A stretch of 21,779 bases of DNA, taken from assembly GCA_030917185.1 (NCBI GenBank), contig JAUPVF010000012.1, positions 1-21,779 of the forward strand. Direction: 5' to 3'. Source of the DNA: Patescibacteria group bacterium. Its GTDB lineage: Bacteria; Patescibacteriota; Minisyncoccia; Phycocordibacterales; DATDWN01. Below are positions 13,964-20,206 of the stretch, in pieces. The translations under genes were made by a program, and so were the position numbers. Position 1 is the stretch's first letter; each line of letters starts with the position of its first letter. The notes under the pieces were generated by a model. That model was not told the origin of the DNA. It searched no databases and saw only the letters and a list, made by a program, of their open reading frames with translations.

Positions 13964-14305
13964 ATGACACGATCATCAAAAAAAGGACCATATGTAGACG
14001 AACGTCTACTTAAGAAAATTGAAGGTAAAAAACCAAGTACATCTGGGGTTATTAAAACCTGGTCACGTGCCTGTGTTATCGCTCCTGAAATGGTTGGGTT
14101 TAATTTTGGTGTTCATAATGGCAAAACCCATATTGAGGTATTGGTGTCAGAAGACATGGTTGGACACCGATTGGGTGAGTTTTCTCCAACACGAAAATTC
14201 GTTAAACACGGTGGTAAAATGCAGAAAGAGTTAGAGCAGAAAAAGAAAGAATCTGAATTGAGTGCCGCAAAAGCAGCTAAAGCTTCAACAGAAACCAAAA
14301 AATAA
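13964..14305 (+). CDS. rpsS: 30S ribosomal protein S19 (uS19)
   Basis: uS19 binds 16S rRNA in the 30S head together with uS13. The conserved body is clear: MTRSSKKGPYVDERLLKKIE, then IKTWSRACVIAPEMVGFNFG, VHNGKTHIEVLVSEDMVGHR and LGEFSPTRKFVKHGG. At 113 aa it exceeds the usual roughly 90 because of a C-terminal Lys/Glu/Ala-rich tail from about residue 86, probably helical. It is the first gene of the third ribosomal unit, with a leader of about 87 nt and no SD. rplV follows 9 nt later. Confidence 0.97.
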   Translation: MTRSSKKGPYVDERLLKKIEGKKPSTSGVIKTWSRACVIAPEMVGFNFGVHNGKTHIEVLVSEDMVGHRLGEFSPTRKFVKHGGKMQKELEQKKKESELSAAKAAKASTETKK

Positions 14306-14314
14306 TAATTTATC

Positions 14315-14746
14315 ATGGCAACAGCACACGCAACACTTTCAAATTTTAGACAATCACCACGCAAAATGCGTGTTGTTGCCAATTTGATACGAGGCAAAAA
14401 AGTTGCTGACGTATTGACCAATCTACAGTTTGTTGAAAAGCGAGCATCATTGCCAATCCGAACATTGATTTCATCAGCACTTGCTAATGCTCGCACATTG
14501 GACATTCCAACAGAGGCATTAATCGTTAAAACAATTACCGTTAATCCTGGTAAAATAATGTATCGTCGAATACCTGCTGCACGGGGAAGTGCTCATCCGA
14601 TCAGAAAACGAACATCATCTGTATTTGTTGAATTAGCAGAAGCAGATGTAAAGAAAAAGACAAAGGTAGCAAAAGAAGTGTCTGTAGTGGCTGAAACAAA
14701 AACCGCTCCAAAAGCAAAAAAGACAGTTAAAGCTAAAACTAAATAA
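14315..14746 (+). CDS. rplV: 50S ribosomal protein L22 (uL22)
   Basis: uL22 contributes to the exit tunnel constriction through a long beta-hairpin. The conserved start NFRQSPRKMRVVANLIRGKK, the middle SALANARTL and the hairpin region NPGKIMYRRIPAARGSAHPI are all present. The globular domain ends near residue 108; a C-terminal tail of about 35 residues is almost all Lys, Ala, Thr and Val, making the protein 143 aa against the usual 110-115. No SD is present. The gene is 5 nt before rpsC, within one transcript. Confidence 0.97.
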   Translation: MATAHATLSNFRQSPRKMRVVANLIRGKKVADVLTNLQFVEKRASLPIRTLISSALANARTLDIPTEALIVKTITVNPGKIMYRRIPAARGSAHPIRKRTSSVFVELAEADVKKKTKVAKEVSVVAETKTAPKAKKTVKAKTK

Positions 14747-14751
14747 TTATC

Positions 14752-15408
14752 ATGACTCATACCGTTCACCCATATTCACATAGACTAGGAATCATTAGAG
14801 ATTGGAAATCTCGATGGTTTGGCGTGAAAAATAAATACAAAGAGTTTCTTAAAAGTGATGTATTGTTACGAGAATACTTGGAAAAGCGATTTCGTGGTCA
14901 GTATGTCAGTAATATAGAAATGGAGCGAGGAGAAAAAATCCTTCGTGTTATTGTTGAAACTTCACGACCTGGTATGATCATTGGTCGCAATGGTGAAGGT
15001 GCAACAAAATTGCGAGAAGACATTATGTCTTTTATTGCTAAAAATAAACTGTCTGCTGGTGGAGAAGTCAAAATTGATATCAAAGAAGTCAAATCACCAG
15101 AATCAAATGCATCTATTGTTGCACAAATGATTGCTGATGGTTTGGAAAAACGATTGCCATTCAGACGAGTGGTTAAGTCAGTTGTAGAAAAAGTTATGGC
15201 GAACAGAGATGTTCAAGGTGTAAAAGTTGAACTATCGGGACGATTGGGTGGAGCGTCAATGGCTCGTCAGGAAAAAATGAAACGAGGACGAATTCCATTA
15301 CAGACATTCCGAGCAGACGTTGATTTTGTTAAATACGAAGCACGATTGCCATACGGAGGTATTGGTATAAAGGTTTGGATTTATCGCGGAGAGATTTTCA
15401 ATAAATAA
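14752..15408 (+). CDS. rpsC: 30S ribosomal protein S3 (uS3)
   Basis: uS3 lies at the mRNA entry channel and helps the ribosomal helicase activity. It opens with the usual HPYSHRLGIIRDWKSRWFG. The KH domain shows the RNA-binding loop MIIGRNGEG (about residues 75-83). The C-terminal domain has GRLGGASMARQEKMKRGRIP and LPYGGIGIKVWIYRGEIF. At 218 aa it is a normal length with no long tail. It is placed between rplV and rplP as in most bacteria. No SD; the ATG follows ATTATC. Confidence 0.98.
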   Translation: MTHTVHPYSHRLGIIRDWKSRWFGVKNKYKEFLKSDVLLREYLEKRFRGQYVSNIEMERGEKILRVIVETSRPGMIIGRNGEGATKLREDIMSFIAKNKLSAGGEVKIDIKEVKSPESNASIVAQMIADGLEKRLPFRRVVKSVVEKVMANRDVQGVKVELSGRLGGASMARQEKMKRGRIPLQTFRADVDFVKYEARLPYGGIGIKVWIYRGEIFNK

Positions 15409-15417
15409 TATACTGCC

Positions 15418-15834
15418 ATGTTAATTCCTAAAAAAGTAAAATATAGAAAGTGGCACACAATGCGCAAAAACGCTGAAAAAGTTGGTGTTGCAACACGTGG
15501 TATTACTGTTGCTTTCGGTTCGTTTGCTTTGAAAGCAGCTGAGGGTGCGCGTATTCGTTCAAATCAAATTGAAGCTGCTCGAAAGGTGTTGTCTCGTACA
15601 ACCGGTAAGACTGGAAAAATATGGATTCGTATTTTCCCAGATATGCCATACACATCAAAACCAGCCGAAGTAAAGTTGGGTAAAGGAAAGGGTGATCTTG
15701 CGGGGTATCATGCTCCAGTTAAACCAGGACGAATACTTTTTGAAGTTGATGGCGTTGCAGAGGCCGTTGCAAAAGAAGCATTGCGGAAAGCGGGCACAAA
15801 ATTGCCATTGAAAACCAAAATTGTTGCACGTTAA
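15418..15834 (+). CDS. rplP: 50S ribosomal protein L16 (uL16)
   Basis: uL16 contacts the A-site tRNA region and is a late assembly protein. It is recognised by MLIPKKVKYRKWHTMRK, then RGITVAFGSFALKAAEGARI, the IEAARKVLSRTTGKTGKIWI stretch and the LGKGKGDLAGYHAPVKPGRI loop. At 138 aa it is a normal length and shows no truncation. It lies 9 nt after rpsC and 12 nt before rpmC. No SD. Confidence 0.97.
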   Translation: MLIPKKVKYRKWHTMRKNAEKVGVATRGITVAFGSFALKAAEGARIRSNQIEAARKVLSRTTGKTGKIWIRIFPDMPYTSKPAEVKLGKGKGDLAGYHAPVKPGRILFEVDGVAEAVAKEALRKAGTKLPLKTKIVAR

Positions 15835-15846
15835 TTCCTACACATC

Positions 15847-16038
15847 ATGAACACAAAAGAAATTAAACAAAAAAATACGACAGAACTTAATGCCCTGATA
15901 ACAGAGAAAGAAAAAGCATTGCAGGCATTTCGATTTGGAGTTGCTGGTAGTAATGTTCGTAATGTAAAAGAAGGTGCGGTATTGAAAAAAGACATTGCAC
16001 GCATTAAAACATTCCTCCGTGCACAACATAATGCATAA
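15847..16038 (+). CDS. rpmC: 50S ribosomal protein L29 (uL29)
   Basis: uL29 is a small two-helix protein near the tunnel exit. The product has the expected shape: a first helix with IKQKNTTELNALITEKEKAL and a second with GAVLKKDIARIKTFLRAQHN. At 63 aa it is a normal length. The sequence is less conserved than its neighbours, but length, charge and position between rplP and rpsQ make the call firm. The TAA lies 4 nt before the rpsQ start. Confidence 0.92.
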   Translation: MNTKEIKQKNTTELNALITEKEKALQAFRFGVAGSNVRNVKEGAVLKKDIARIKTFLRAQHNA

Positions 16039-16042
16039 TACT

Positions 16043-16309
16043 ATGGAAAAAACGTCACAGGCACAAAAAAATATGAATACACAATCACAGGGAAAACAAT
16101 TGACTGGTGTAGTGGTATCAAACAAAATGAAAGACACAGTAGTTGTTGAGGTCAGTCGATTTGTAAAACATCCAAAATACGGCAAGTTTATTTCACATGA
16201 TAAAAAATTCAAGGCACATGACGCTGGAAACACCAAGTCAATCGGGGATACTGTGATTATAGAAGAATGTGCACCGATTTCAAAAGATAAACACTTTAGA
16301 ATTATATAA
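16043..16309 (+). CDS. rpsQ: 30S ribosomal protein S17 (uS17)
   Basis: uS17 is a primary 16S rRNA binding protein with an OB fold. The conserved part runs KQLTGVVVSNKMKDTVVVEV, then RFVKHPKYGKFISHDKKFKA and GDTVIIEECAPISKDKHFRI. ATG 16043 (88 aa) is chosen because it follows the rpmC stop by 4 nt; the frame remains open upstream to 15995, but that part overlaps rpmC. ATG 16073 (78 aa) is a possible alternative start. No SD is seen at either. rplN follows after 6 nt. Confidence 0.95.
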   Translation: MEKTSQAQKNMNTQSQGKQLTGVVVSNKMKDTVVVEVSRFVKHPKYGKFISHDKKFKAHDAGNTKSIGDTVIIEECAPISKDKHFRII

Positions 16310-16315
16310 ACCCAC

Positions 16316-16687
16316 ATGATACAGCCACAATCAATAGTTAAAATAGCTGACAACACAGGTGCTCTCGTAGGACGAGTGTTCAAGGTGTTGGGTAGTTCAA
16401 AGAAGCGATACGCTCGTATTGGCGAGATGGTTGTATTGTCTGTACAAAAAGCTCAGCCACGAAAAACCGCAAAGAAAAAAGACGTATTGTATGCCGTTGT
16501 CGTTCGACAAAAAGCACCATTCCGACGTAAAGACGGTTCATATATTCGGTTTGATGAAAATGCAGTTGTGATTGTACAAAAAGAAAAAAAGGAACCAGTT
16601 GCTGGTCGTGTTTTCGGTCCAATCCCTCGAGAAATCGGTGAGGTAGGATACCAAAAAATTATCAGTTTAGCCCCGGAGGTCGTGTAA
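16316..16687 (+). CDS. rplN: 50S ribosomal protein L14 (uL14)
   Basis: uL14 sits at the subunit interface and forms bridges with 16S rRNA. At 123 aa it is a normal length. The opening MIQPQSIVKIADNTGA, the central KKKDVLYAVVVRQKAPFRRK followed by DGSYIRFDENAVVI, and the end RVFGPIPREIGEVGYQKIIS are near-consensus. No tail or insertion is present. A 77-nt gap to rplX follows, the longest gap in this part of the cluster, with no hairpin or convincing promoter in it. Confidence 0.98.
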   Translation: MIQPQSIVKIADNTGALVGRVFKVLGSSKKRYARIGEMVVLSVQKAQPRKTAKKKDVLYAVVVRQKAPFRRKDGSYIRFDENAVVIVQKEKKEPVAGRVFGPIPREIGEVGYQKIISLAPEVV

Positions 16688-16764
16688 GTTTAATTTTATT
16701 TTAGATTTGTGTGGAGCAACCGGAGCTGACAACGAAGAAGTGCGCCAAATATAAATATAAAATC

Positions 16765-16989
16765 ATGCATATAAAAAAAGACGACAAAGTAATAGTGCTC
16801 TCCGGAAAGGACAAGGGTAAAACTGGTTCTGTTGTGAAAGCATTTCCAAAAGAAAACAAAGTTATTGTTTCTGGTGTGCATGTGGTTAAAGCGCATACCA
16901 AGGCACGAAAAAGTGGTGAGAAAGGACAAATCATTGATAAAACAATGCCAATTCATGCTTCTAATGTACGAAAAGTAGATTCTAAATAA
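16765..16989 (+). CDS. rplX: 50S ribosomal protein L24 (uL24)
   Basis: uL24 starts 50S assembly by binding the 5' end of 23S rRNA. The KOW motif is at the start (residues 6-22: DDKVIVLSGKDKGKTGS), followed by VIVSGVHVVKAHTKA and a short C-terminal IIDKTMPIHASNVRKVDSK. The ATG 16765 start gives 74 aa with the KOW motif at the usual place. An in-frame GTG at 16711 would add 18 residues unlike any L24 and is rejected. At 74 aa it is at the short end of the family (about 100 in E. coli). No SD; rplE follows in 6 nt. Confidence 0.94.
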   Translation: MHIKKDDKVIVLSGKDKGKTGSVVKAFPKENKVIVSGVHVVKAHTKARKSGEKGQIIDKTMPIHASNVRKVDSK

Positions 16990-16995
16990 AAAATC

Positions 16996-17553
16996 ATGGA
17001 ACCAATCAAAGAAAAAATATCAAAATCATACGAAGTTTTGAAAAAAGATTTTGGTTATACAAACAAAATGCAGGCACCTAAAATAGAAAAGGTTGTTGTT
17101 TCTGCTGGAGTCGGATCATTCAAGGATAAAAAGAAAATTGATCTTGCATTTGATCGAGTGACACGTATTACTGGCCAGCGACCTGTTAAAAAAGGTGCAA
17201 AGCAGTCAGTGGCTGCTTTCAAGGTGCGTGAAGGAGACCCTGTTGGACTCCAAGTAACACTCCGTGGTCAACACATGTATGATTTTCTTGATCGATTGAT
17301 TAACATAGCACTTCCTCGAACAAAAGACTTCCGTGGTATTTCTTCAAAAGGTGTGGATGCGATGGGCAATTACACACTTGGTATAAAAGAACACAGTATT
17401 TTCCCAGAAACAGGGGACGAAGAATTAAAAGACATATTCGGTCTTGCTATCACTGTGGTAACCAATGTAAAGAACAAAAAGGAAACATTGGCATTTCTGA
17501 CACACCTTGGTTTTCCATTCAAAAAGGACGAAGTTGTTGAAAAGAAAAGATAG
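16996..17553 (+). CDS. rplE: 50S ribosomal protein L5 (uL5)
   Basis: uL5 binds 5S rRNA and contacts the P-site tRNA. Conserved parts: KIEKVVVSAGVGSFKDKKKI, ITGQRPVKKGAKQSVAAFKV, REGDPVGLQVTLRG, then DFLDRLINIALPRTKDFRGI and YTLGIKEHSIFPE. At 185 aa the length is normal. It ends in TAG rather than the common TAA, and a promoter starts 1 nt later, so the transcript may be refreshed here for the rpsN-secY half. No terminator is seen between the two halves. Confidence 0.98.
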   Translation: MEPIKEKISKSYEVLKKDFGYTNKMQAPKIEKVVVSAGVGSFKDKKKIDLAFDRVTRITGQRPVKKGAKQSVAAFKVREGDPVGLQVTLRGQHMYDFLDRLINIALPRTKDFRGISSKGVDAMGNYTLGIKEHSIFPETGDEELKDIFGLAITVVTNVKNKKETLAFLTHLGFPFKKDEVVEKKR

Positions 17554-17554
17554 A

Positions 17555-17583
17555 TTGACAGAGGGTCCCGTTCTTGTTAGTAT
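17555..17583 (+). promoter_or_regulatory. Internal promoter before rpsN
   Basis: A perfect TTGACA (17555-17560), a 17-bp spacer and TAGTAT (17578-17583), with a TG one base upstream (extended -10). The leader before ATG 17610 is about 20 nt. This splits the spc half of the cluster from the upstream half without a terminator. Confidence 0.78.
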
Positions 17584-17609
17584 AACCCTCAAGTTTTATA
17601 AAAATTATT

Positions 17610-17795
17610 ATGGCAAAAACATCAGTAAAAGCACGGGCAGCAAAAACACCAAAGTTTCAAACTCGGGCTGTTAACCGATGTTTCAAATGCGGACGAAAAC
17701 ACGGTTTTATGCGAGATTTTGGTCTCTGCCGAATCTGTTTTCGTGAACTTGCTAATGAAGGTAAAATTCCAGGCGTTAAAAAATCATCTTGGTAA
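17610..17795 (+). CDS. rpsN: 30S ribosomal protein S14, zinc-binding type (uS14)
   Basis: uS14 binds the 30S head. This is the short, zinc-binding (C+) type: 61 aa with cysteine pairs C24/C27 and C40/C43 (RCFKCGRKHGF and LCRICFRELANEGKIPGVKK). All four zinc ligands are present, so it should fold around zinc as the short form does. The N-terminus is Ala/Lys-rich. It starts a promoter-driven sub-unit and has the usual position between rplE and rpsH. No SD. Confidence 0.98.
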   Translation: MAKTSVKARAAKTPKFQTRAVNRCFKCGRKHGFMRDFGLCRICFRELANEGKIPGVKKSSW

Positions 17796-17840
17796 AATAA
17801 CAAATCGTCGTCGCAAGTTCCATGGGGAATACTGCCACGA

Positions 17841-17846
17841 TATAAT
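17841..17846 (+). promoter_or_regulatory. Weak promoter candidate before rpsH
   Basis: A perfect TATAAT at 17841-17846 ends 9 nt before the ATG at 17856, but the sequence 17 bp upstream (TTCCAT) is a poor -35. If real, the message would be almost leaderless. Confidence 0.3.
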
Positions 17847-17855
17847 ACACATCAT

Positions 17856-18245
17856 ATGAACGATCCAATTGCAGACATGATTATCAGAATAAAAAATGCA
17901 TCAGATTCAAAAAAAGAATCTGTCATTTTGCCGTACTCAAAATTAAAACTTGCCATTCTTGATGTGTTATTGAAAGAAGGATTTATCAAATCATTTGGAA
18001 AGAAGGGGAAAAAAATAGTTAAATACATTGATGTTGGATTGTTGTACCCAAATGGTGAAGCAAAAATCCATGGTGTTGCACGAGTGTCAAAAACATCAAA
18101 ACGAATATACATGCAAGCCAAAGATATTCGCCCAGTTAAAAACGGATATGGCGTATTGGTATTGTCTACACCACAGGGGATTATGACAGACAAAAATGCA
18201 CGAACAGAAAAGGTTGGAGGTGAAGCACTTTTTAAGATGTGGTAA
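17856..18245 (+). CDS. rpsH: 30S ribosomal protein S8 (uS8)
   Basis: uS8 is a primary 16S rRNA binder; in E. coli it represses the spc operon by binding near the rplE start. The product opens MNDPIADMIIRIKNAS, has VLLKEGFIKSFGKKGKKIVK in the middle, and ends with the family signature GYGVLVLSTPQGIMTDKNAR and VGGEALFKMW. At 129 aa the length is normal. No obvious S8-type RNA target was recognised by eye. It has no SD and lies 60 nt after rpsN and 18 nt before rplF. Confidence 0.98.
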   Translation: MNDPIADMIIRIKNASDSKKESVILPYSKLKLAILDVLLKEGFIKSFGKKGKKIVKYIDVGLLYPNGEAKIHGVARVSKTSKRIYMQAKDIRPVKNGYGVLVLSTPQGIMTDKNARTEKVGGEALFKMW

Positions 18246-18263
18246 TTGCATAATATAAAACAT

Positions 18264-18797
18264 ATGTCACGAATAGGAAAAAAAATAATAGCGATTCCAG
18301 CAAAAACAGAAGTCACATTGGTGAACGGTCTTTTGACTGTGACGGGTCCTCATGGATCACTTTCACGACATATAAAACCAGAGGTTACAATCACTATTAC
18401 CCCAGAACAGATCACACTCCTTCCAGTTAAAGAAACAATCGCTAACCGAGCATTGTGGGGGACATACGCATCACATATTATTAATATGGTGACAGGTGTT
18501 CATACTCCGTTTGTTAAAAAATTAATCATTGAAGGTATTGGATACAAATCAGAAGTCAAAGGCAATCAACTCGTATTGGCACTTGGGTTTTCTCATCCAG
18601 TACATGTTGAAATACCAACAACATTGAAAGTAACCGCAGAAAAAAACGTACTAACTATAACAGGAATTAATACAGAAGATGTCGGTGCTTTCGCAGCAAA
18701 AATACGTTCATTGAAGAAACCTGAACCATATAAAGGTAAAGGTATTCGAGGTGAGTTTGAGGTCGTTAAACGAAAACAGGGCAAGAAAACTGCATAA
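18264..18797 (+). CDS. rplF: 50S ribosomal protein L6 (uL6)
   Basis: uL6 sits near the GTPase-associated centre at the base of the L7/L12 stalk. It opens MSRIGKKIIAIPAKTEVTL, the standard L6 start, which decides for ATG 18264 over an in-frame TTG at 18246. The two-domain repeat is visible, and the C-terminal part has LRSLKKPEPYKGKGI-type sequence (here IRSLKKPEPYKGKGIRGEFE). The length of 177 aa is standard. The upstream spacer TAATATAAAACAT is A/T only, with no SD. Confidence 0.97.
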   Translation: MSRIGKKIIAIPAKTEVTLVNGLLTVTGPHGSLSRHIKPEVTITITPEQITLLPVKETIANRALWGTYASHIINMVTGVHTPFVKKLIIEGIGYKSEVKGNQLVLALGFSHPVHVEIPTTLKVTAEKNVLTITGINTEDVGAFAAKIRSLKKPEPYKGKGIRGEFEVVKRKQGKKTA

Positions 18798-18819
18798 TAT
18801 TTTCTGATAAAATAAAACA

Positions 18820-19170
18820 ATGACAAAGATATTACAAAACAAAGAACAGAGAATCCGACGACATGCACGAATTCGTACACGTGTGTTTGGTACAGCCCTC
18901 AAACCACGACTATCTGTATTTAAGTCAAACAAACATATTTCTGCTCAGTTGATTGATGATGAAAAAGCAATCACTCTTGCATCAGCACATTCAAAAAATG
19001 TATCTGGTAAAAGTTTGTTAGAGAAATCAGTTTTGGTCGGCAAGGCAATCGCAACTTCAGCAAAAGCAAAAAAGGTTGAACGAATAGTGTTTGATCGAGG
19101 GGGGTTTGCATACACTGGATGCGTGAAAGCATTGGCCGAAGGCGCACGAGAGGGGGGATTACTATTCTAG
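18820..19170 (+). CDS. rplR: 50S ribosomal protein L18 (uL18)
   Basis: uL18 binds 5S rRNA with uL5. Conserved parts: RIRRHARIRTRVFGTALKPR, LSVFKSNKHISAQLIDDEKA and the end FDRGGFAYTGCVKALAEGAR. At 116 aa the length is normal. It ends in TAG. The spacers on both sides (22 nt and 26 nt) are A/T-rich without hairpins. No SD. Confidence 0.97.
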   Translation: MTKILQNKEQRIRRHARIRTRVFGTALKPRLSVFKSNKHISAQLIDDEKAITLASAHSKNVSGKSLLEKSVLVGKAIATSAKAKKVERIVFDRGGFAYTGCVKALAEGAREGGLLF

Positions 19171-19196
19171 GTTTCTCGGAATATAAATAAAACATT

Positions 19197-19766
19197 ATGG
19201 AAACAGAAGAAATTAAAAAAGAAGAAGTACAATCAGTTGCCACGGGAGTGACAGCAAGTACACCTGCACCTCGAGATTTCAGACGCAACACTCGAAAACC
19301 TGCACCTCGACGAGAGGCACGTATTAAACCTGAGTTTGATCAGAAAATCGTGAGTTTGAGACGTGTGACTCGTGTGGTAACTGGAGGACGACGATTTAGT
19401 TTTTCTGTTGCTGTTGTTATTGGTGATCACAAAGGACGCGTTGGTGTTGGACAGGGAAAGGCAGGTGATACTCCTGTTGCAATTGATAAAGCAGTACGTG
19501 ATGCTAAAAAACACATGATTACTGTTCGTATGACAAAAAATGGTTCTATTCCACACGAAGTATCTGCAAAATATTCTGCATCACGAGTTGTTATCATGAA
19601 AGCTCCTGGTAAAGGTATTTTGGCTGGTAGTTCTGTACGTACCGTTCTTGAATTGGCTGGCGTAAAAGAAGTTAGTTCAAAGATATTTTCACGAAGTAAA
19701 AACACATTGAATAATGCTAAGGCAGCAATCAAGGCATTGTCACAATTGTCAGCATCTAAAAAATAA
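19197..19766 (+). CDS. rpsE: 30S ribosomal protein S5 (uS5)
   Basis: uS5 helps decoding accuracy and sits near the mRNA entry. The conserved core starts near residue 48: KIVSLRRVTRVVTGGRRFSF, then VAVVIGDHKGRVGVGQGKAG, IPHEVSAKYSASRVVIMKAP and GKGILAGSSVRTVLELAGVK. The first 45 residues form an extension with acidic then Arg/Pro-rich parts. At 189 aa it is longer than E. coli S5 (about 167). The next gene is rplO, only 4 nt away. In most bacteria rpmD (uL30) would lie between; there is no room for it here. Confidence 0.98.
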   Translation: METEEIKKEEVQSVATGVTASTPAPRDFRRNTRKPAPRREARIKPEFDQKIVSLRRVTRVVTGGRRFSFSVAVVIGDHKGRVGVGQGKAGDTPVAIDKAVRDAKKHMITVRMTKNGSIPHEVSAKYSASRVVIMKAPGKGILAGSSVRTVLELAGVKEVSSKIFSRSKNTLNNAKAAIKALSQLSASKK

Positions 19767-19770
19767 GACC

Positions 19771-20202
19771 ATGCAACTACACACACTCAAACGAACTCAT
19801 AAAAACAAGAAAACACGACAAATCGGTCGTGCTGGTCAGCGTGGTAAAACATCAGGACGAGGAACAAAAGGTCAGAATGCACGTGCTGGTCACAAAAAGC
19901 GTCCAGAAATTAGAGATTTTATCAAACGAATTCCTAAAATGCGTGGACGAGGCAAAAACCTCAACACATCAGTTCAGGTTAAAGCATTTGCAGTTAATCT
20001 GCGTGATATTAACCTTGCTTTCGTTGCAGGGGATACAGTATCTCCTCTCACATTACAATCAAAGGGTTTAATTGCAAATAACATTGCTAAAGTAAAAATC
20101 TTGGGTACAGGCACATTAGACAAAAAAGTAACCATCGAGTCATGTGAAGTGTCTGCATCAGCGCGACTTGCGATAGAAAAGGCAGGTGGTACTATAAAGT
20201 AA
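19771..20202 (+). CDS. rplO: 50S ribosomal protein L15 (uL15)
   Basis: uL15 is a 50S assembly protein with a glycine- and arginine-rich N-terminal extension. The product shows this clearly: KKTRQIGRAGQRGKTSGRGT, then KGQNARAGHKKRPEIRDFIK, and a C-terminal domain ending in SARLAIEKAGGTIK. ATG 19771 is chosen (143 aa): it lies 4 nt after the rpsE stop, and the longer open frame to 19714 overlaps rpsE. The family core length is normal. secY follows in 4 nt, as in the usual spc order. No SD. Confidence 0.97.
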   Translation: MQLHTLKRTHKNKKTRQIGRAGQRGKTSGRGTKGQNARAGHKKRPEIRDFIKRIPKMRGRGKNLNTSVQVKAFAVNLRDINLAFVAGDTVSPLTLQSKGLIANNIAKVKILGTGTLDKKVTIESCEVSASARLAIEKAGGTIK

Positions 20203-20206
20203 ATCT

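Noticed and set aside
15995..16042. Longer rpsQ reading frame overlapping rpmC
   Set aside because: The overlap is within rpmC and the extra residues are not S17-like.
16711..16764. GTG start 18 codons upstream for rplX
   Set aside because: The added residues do not resemble any uL24, and the ATG at 16765 places the KOW motif at its usual position.
18246..18263. TTG start for rplF
   Set aside because: The family begins MSRIGKK, which matches ATG 18264.
19714..19770. Longer rplO reading frame inside rpsE
   Set aside because: It overlaps the conserved end of rpsE; uL15 begins at ATG 19771.
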